Part shown: positions 63,373 through 64,000 of the stretch, in pieces
Layout: every line of letters begins with the position of its first letter
Position numbering within the stretch: position 1 is the first letter of the stretch
From: Candidatus Binatia bacterium
Lineage (GTDB): Bacteria; Desulfobacterota; Binatia; HRBIN30
Direction of reading: 5' to 3'
DNA: 64,000 nucleotides
Assembly: GCA_026415395.1 (NCBI GenBank)
Contig: JAOAHD010000002.1
Span: 372,001-436,000, forward strand
Program-made: the position numbers and the translations under genes
Notes under the pieces: model-generated
The model's input: only the letters and a program-made list of their open reading frames with translations
Told to the model about the DNA's origin: nothing
Database searches by the model: none

Positions 63373-64000
63373 AGAAACTTTGGGGAGCCCTGCACGCTGA
63401 AGTGACACGGCGGAGCTTCTTGCGCCTTTCGGCAGCAACAGCGGCGGTGGTCACCGCCGGGGGATTCGGTTGCGGGAACGATGGCGAGGGGGCGGTTGAA
63501 GGACCGCCACTCGTTGTGGATCCCAACCAGCCGTGGTGGTTGCAGAATAACTTCGCGCCGGTGTTCGACGAGCGCGACGCGTACGATCTCCCGGTGCGCG
63601 GCGCTTTGCCTCCAGAGTTGAACGGAACCTACATCCGCAATGGCTCGAACCCTCAGAAAGCGGACTCTCCCCATTGGTTTTTCGGCGATGGGATGCTGCA
63701 CGGCGTGCGTATCGAGAACGGCCGAGCCGTTTGGTACCGCAATCGTTGGGTGCGCACCCCGTTGTTCGAGAAGGGAATCTCGTTTGGCGACCCCTCCGTT
63801 CCCCCAATCGGGCCAAATAACCAAAGCAACGTGAGTTGCGTGTACCATGCAGGAAAGCTGCTCACCTCGGGGGAGGTCGGCTATCCGTTCCTCATCGATC
63901 CCAACGATTTGTCGACCTTGGGCAGTTACAACTTCGGAGGCCGCCTGCCCACTTCGTTTACTGCGCACCCGAAAATCGATCCAGCAACCGGGTGGATGCA
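63369..64000 (+). CDS. Carotenoid oxygenase family protein, Tat-exported, 3' end outside window
   Basis: 210 residues are visible before the window edge. The N-terminus has a twin-arginine signal (TRRSFLRLSAATAAV) and a lipobox-like GFGC, so it may be a Tat lipoprotein. The mature part shows family motifs: PPELNGTYIRNGSNP, HWFFGDGMLHGVRI, WYRNRWVRTPLF and TAHPKIDPATG with the first iron-ligand His. The remaining three His ligands lie outside the window. These enzymes cleave carotenoids or stilbenes with O2 and Fe2+. It is coupled to the PadR gene. Confidence 0.88.
   Translation, partial: MKKLWGALHAEVTRRSFLRLSAATAAVVTAGGFGCGNDGEGAVEGPPLVVDPNQPWWLQNNFAPVFDERDAYDLPVRGALPPELNGTYIRNGSNPQKADSPHWFFGDGMLHGVRIENGRAVWYRNRWVRTPLFEKGISFGDPSVPPIGPNNQSNVSCVYHAGKLLTSGEVGYPFLIDPNDLSTLGSYNFGGRLPTSFTAHPKIDPATGWM

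Overview
This is a gene-dense, GC-rich bacterial chromosome segment carrying about 50 intact genes, a tRNA-Ser, and a ~10 kb stretch (about 30.6-40.2 kb) in which nearly every gene is broken. The gene content suggests a free-living aerobic heterotroph with a Gram-negative type envelope. It has oxygen-dependent haem synthesis, several c-type cytochromes, a di-haem peroxidase, phosphatidylethanolamine synthesis and B12-dependent enzymes. Paired calcium-binding 'GDCNGDG' dockerin-like modules and cysteine-rich secreted proteins would fit a deep-branching, uncultured lineage such as Binatota/Desulfobacterota-like bacteria. That placement is inference; no marker phylogeny was run.

Layout. 1-6.3 kb: DUF1722 gene end, di-haem cytochrome c, archease-RtcB RNA repair pair, double-hotdog thioesterase, MauG/CcpA-type peroxidase, SDR. 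6.4-16.3 kb: hybrid histidine kinase, B12-binding radical SAM protein, tRNA-Ser(GCU), DUF72 and AmrS-like radical SAM, class II ribonucleotide reductase (NrdJ), glutamine amidotransferase, DUF488. 16.5-19 kb: a secreted protein combining a haem-like CX4CH region, a complete type II copper monooxygenase ligand set and an embedded dockerin-like pair; then a small basic zinc-ribbon protein bracketed by two terminators. 19-26.1 kb (minus strand): TPR protein, hemD, hemE, hemH, hemY, icd. 26.2-30.3 kb: lipoprotein, then a MoxR/ChlI-like ATPase and VWA protein pair.

30.6-40.2 kb: frameshifted ODP-type metallo-beta-lactamase, an apparently intact GNAT gene, a secreted protein with an in-frame amber codon, a BNR/sialidase-like pseudogene, an FG-GAP/dockerin giant pseudogene and a frameshifted ClC channel. 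At least one lesion is a clean 10-bp tandem duplication and others are C-to-T or G-to-A type nonsense changes, so real decay is likelier than base-calling error for at least part of the block.

40.5-64 kb: GNAT, large NAD-glutamate dehydrogenase, MBL hydrolase, a cysteine-rich secreted protein with an internal duplication, then a long minus-strand housekeeping series: DUF2905-ruvB-ruvA-ruvC-yebC, an alpha/beta hydrolase, pssA-psd, ilvC-ilvN, DUF465, and tsaB-rseP-cdsA-uppS-frr-pyrH-tsf-rpsB. In transcriptional order this last run is rpsB to tsaB and lacks dxr between cdsA and rseP. The window ends with a PadR regulator translationally coupled to a Tat-exported carotenoid oxygenase cut by the window edge.

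The most novel-looking items are the copper-monooxygenase chimera (16.5 kb), the decaying surface-protein island (30.6-40 kb), the duplicated cysteine-rich secreted protein (46.8-48.2 kb) and the terminator-bracketed zinc-ribbon mini-gene (18.7 kb). No CRISPR array, transposase, integrase or prophage was seen.
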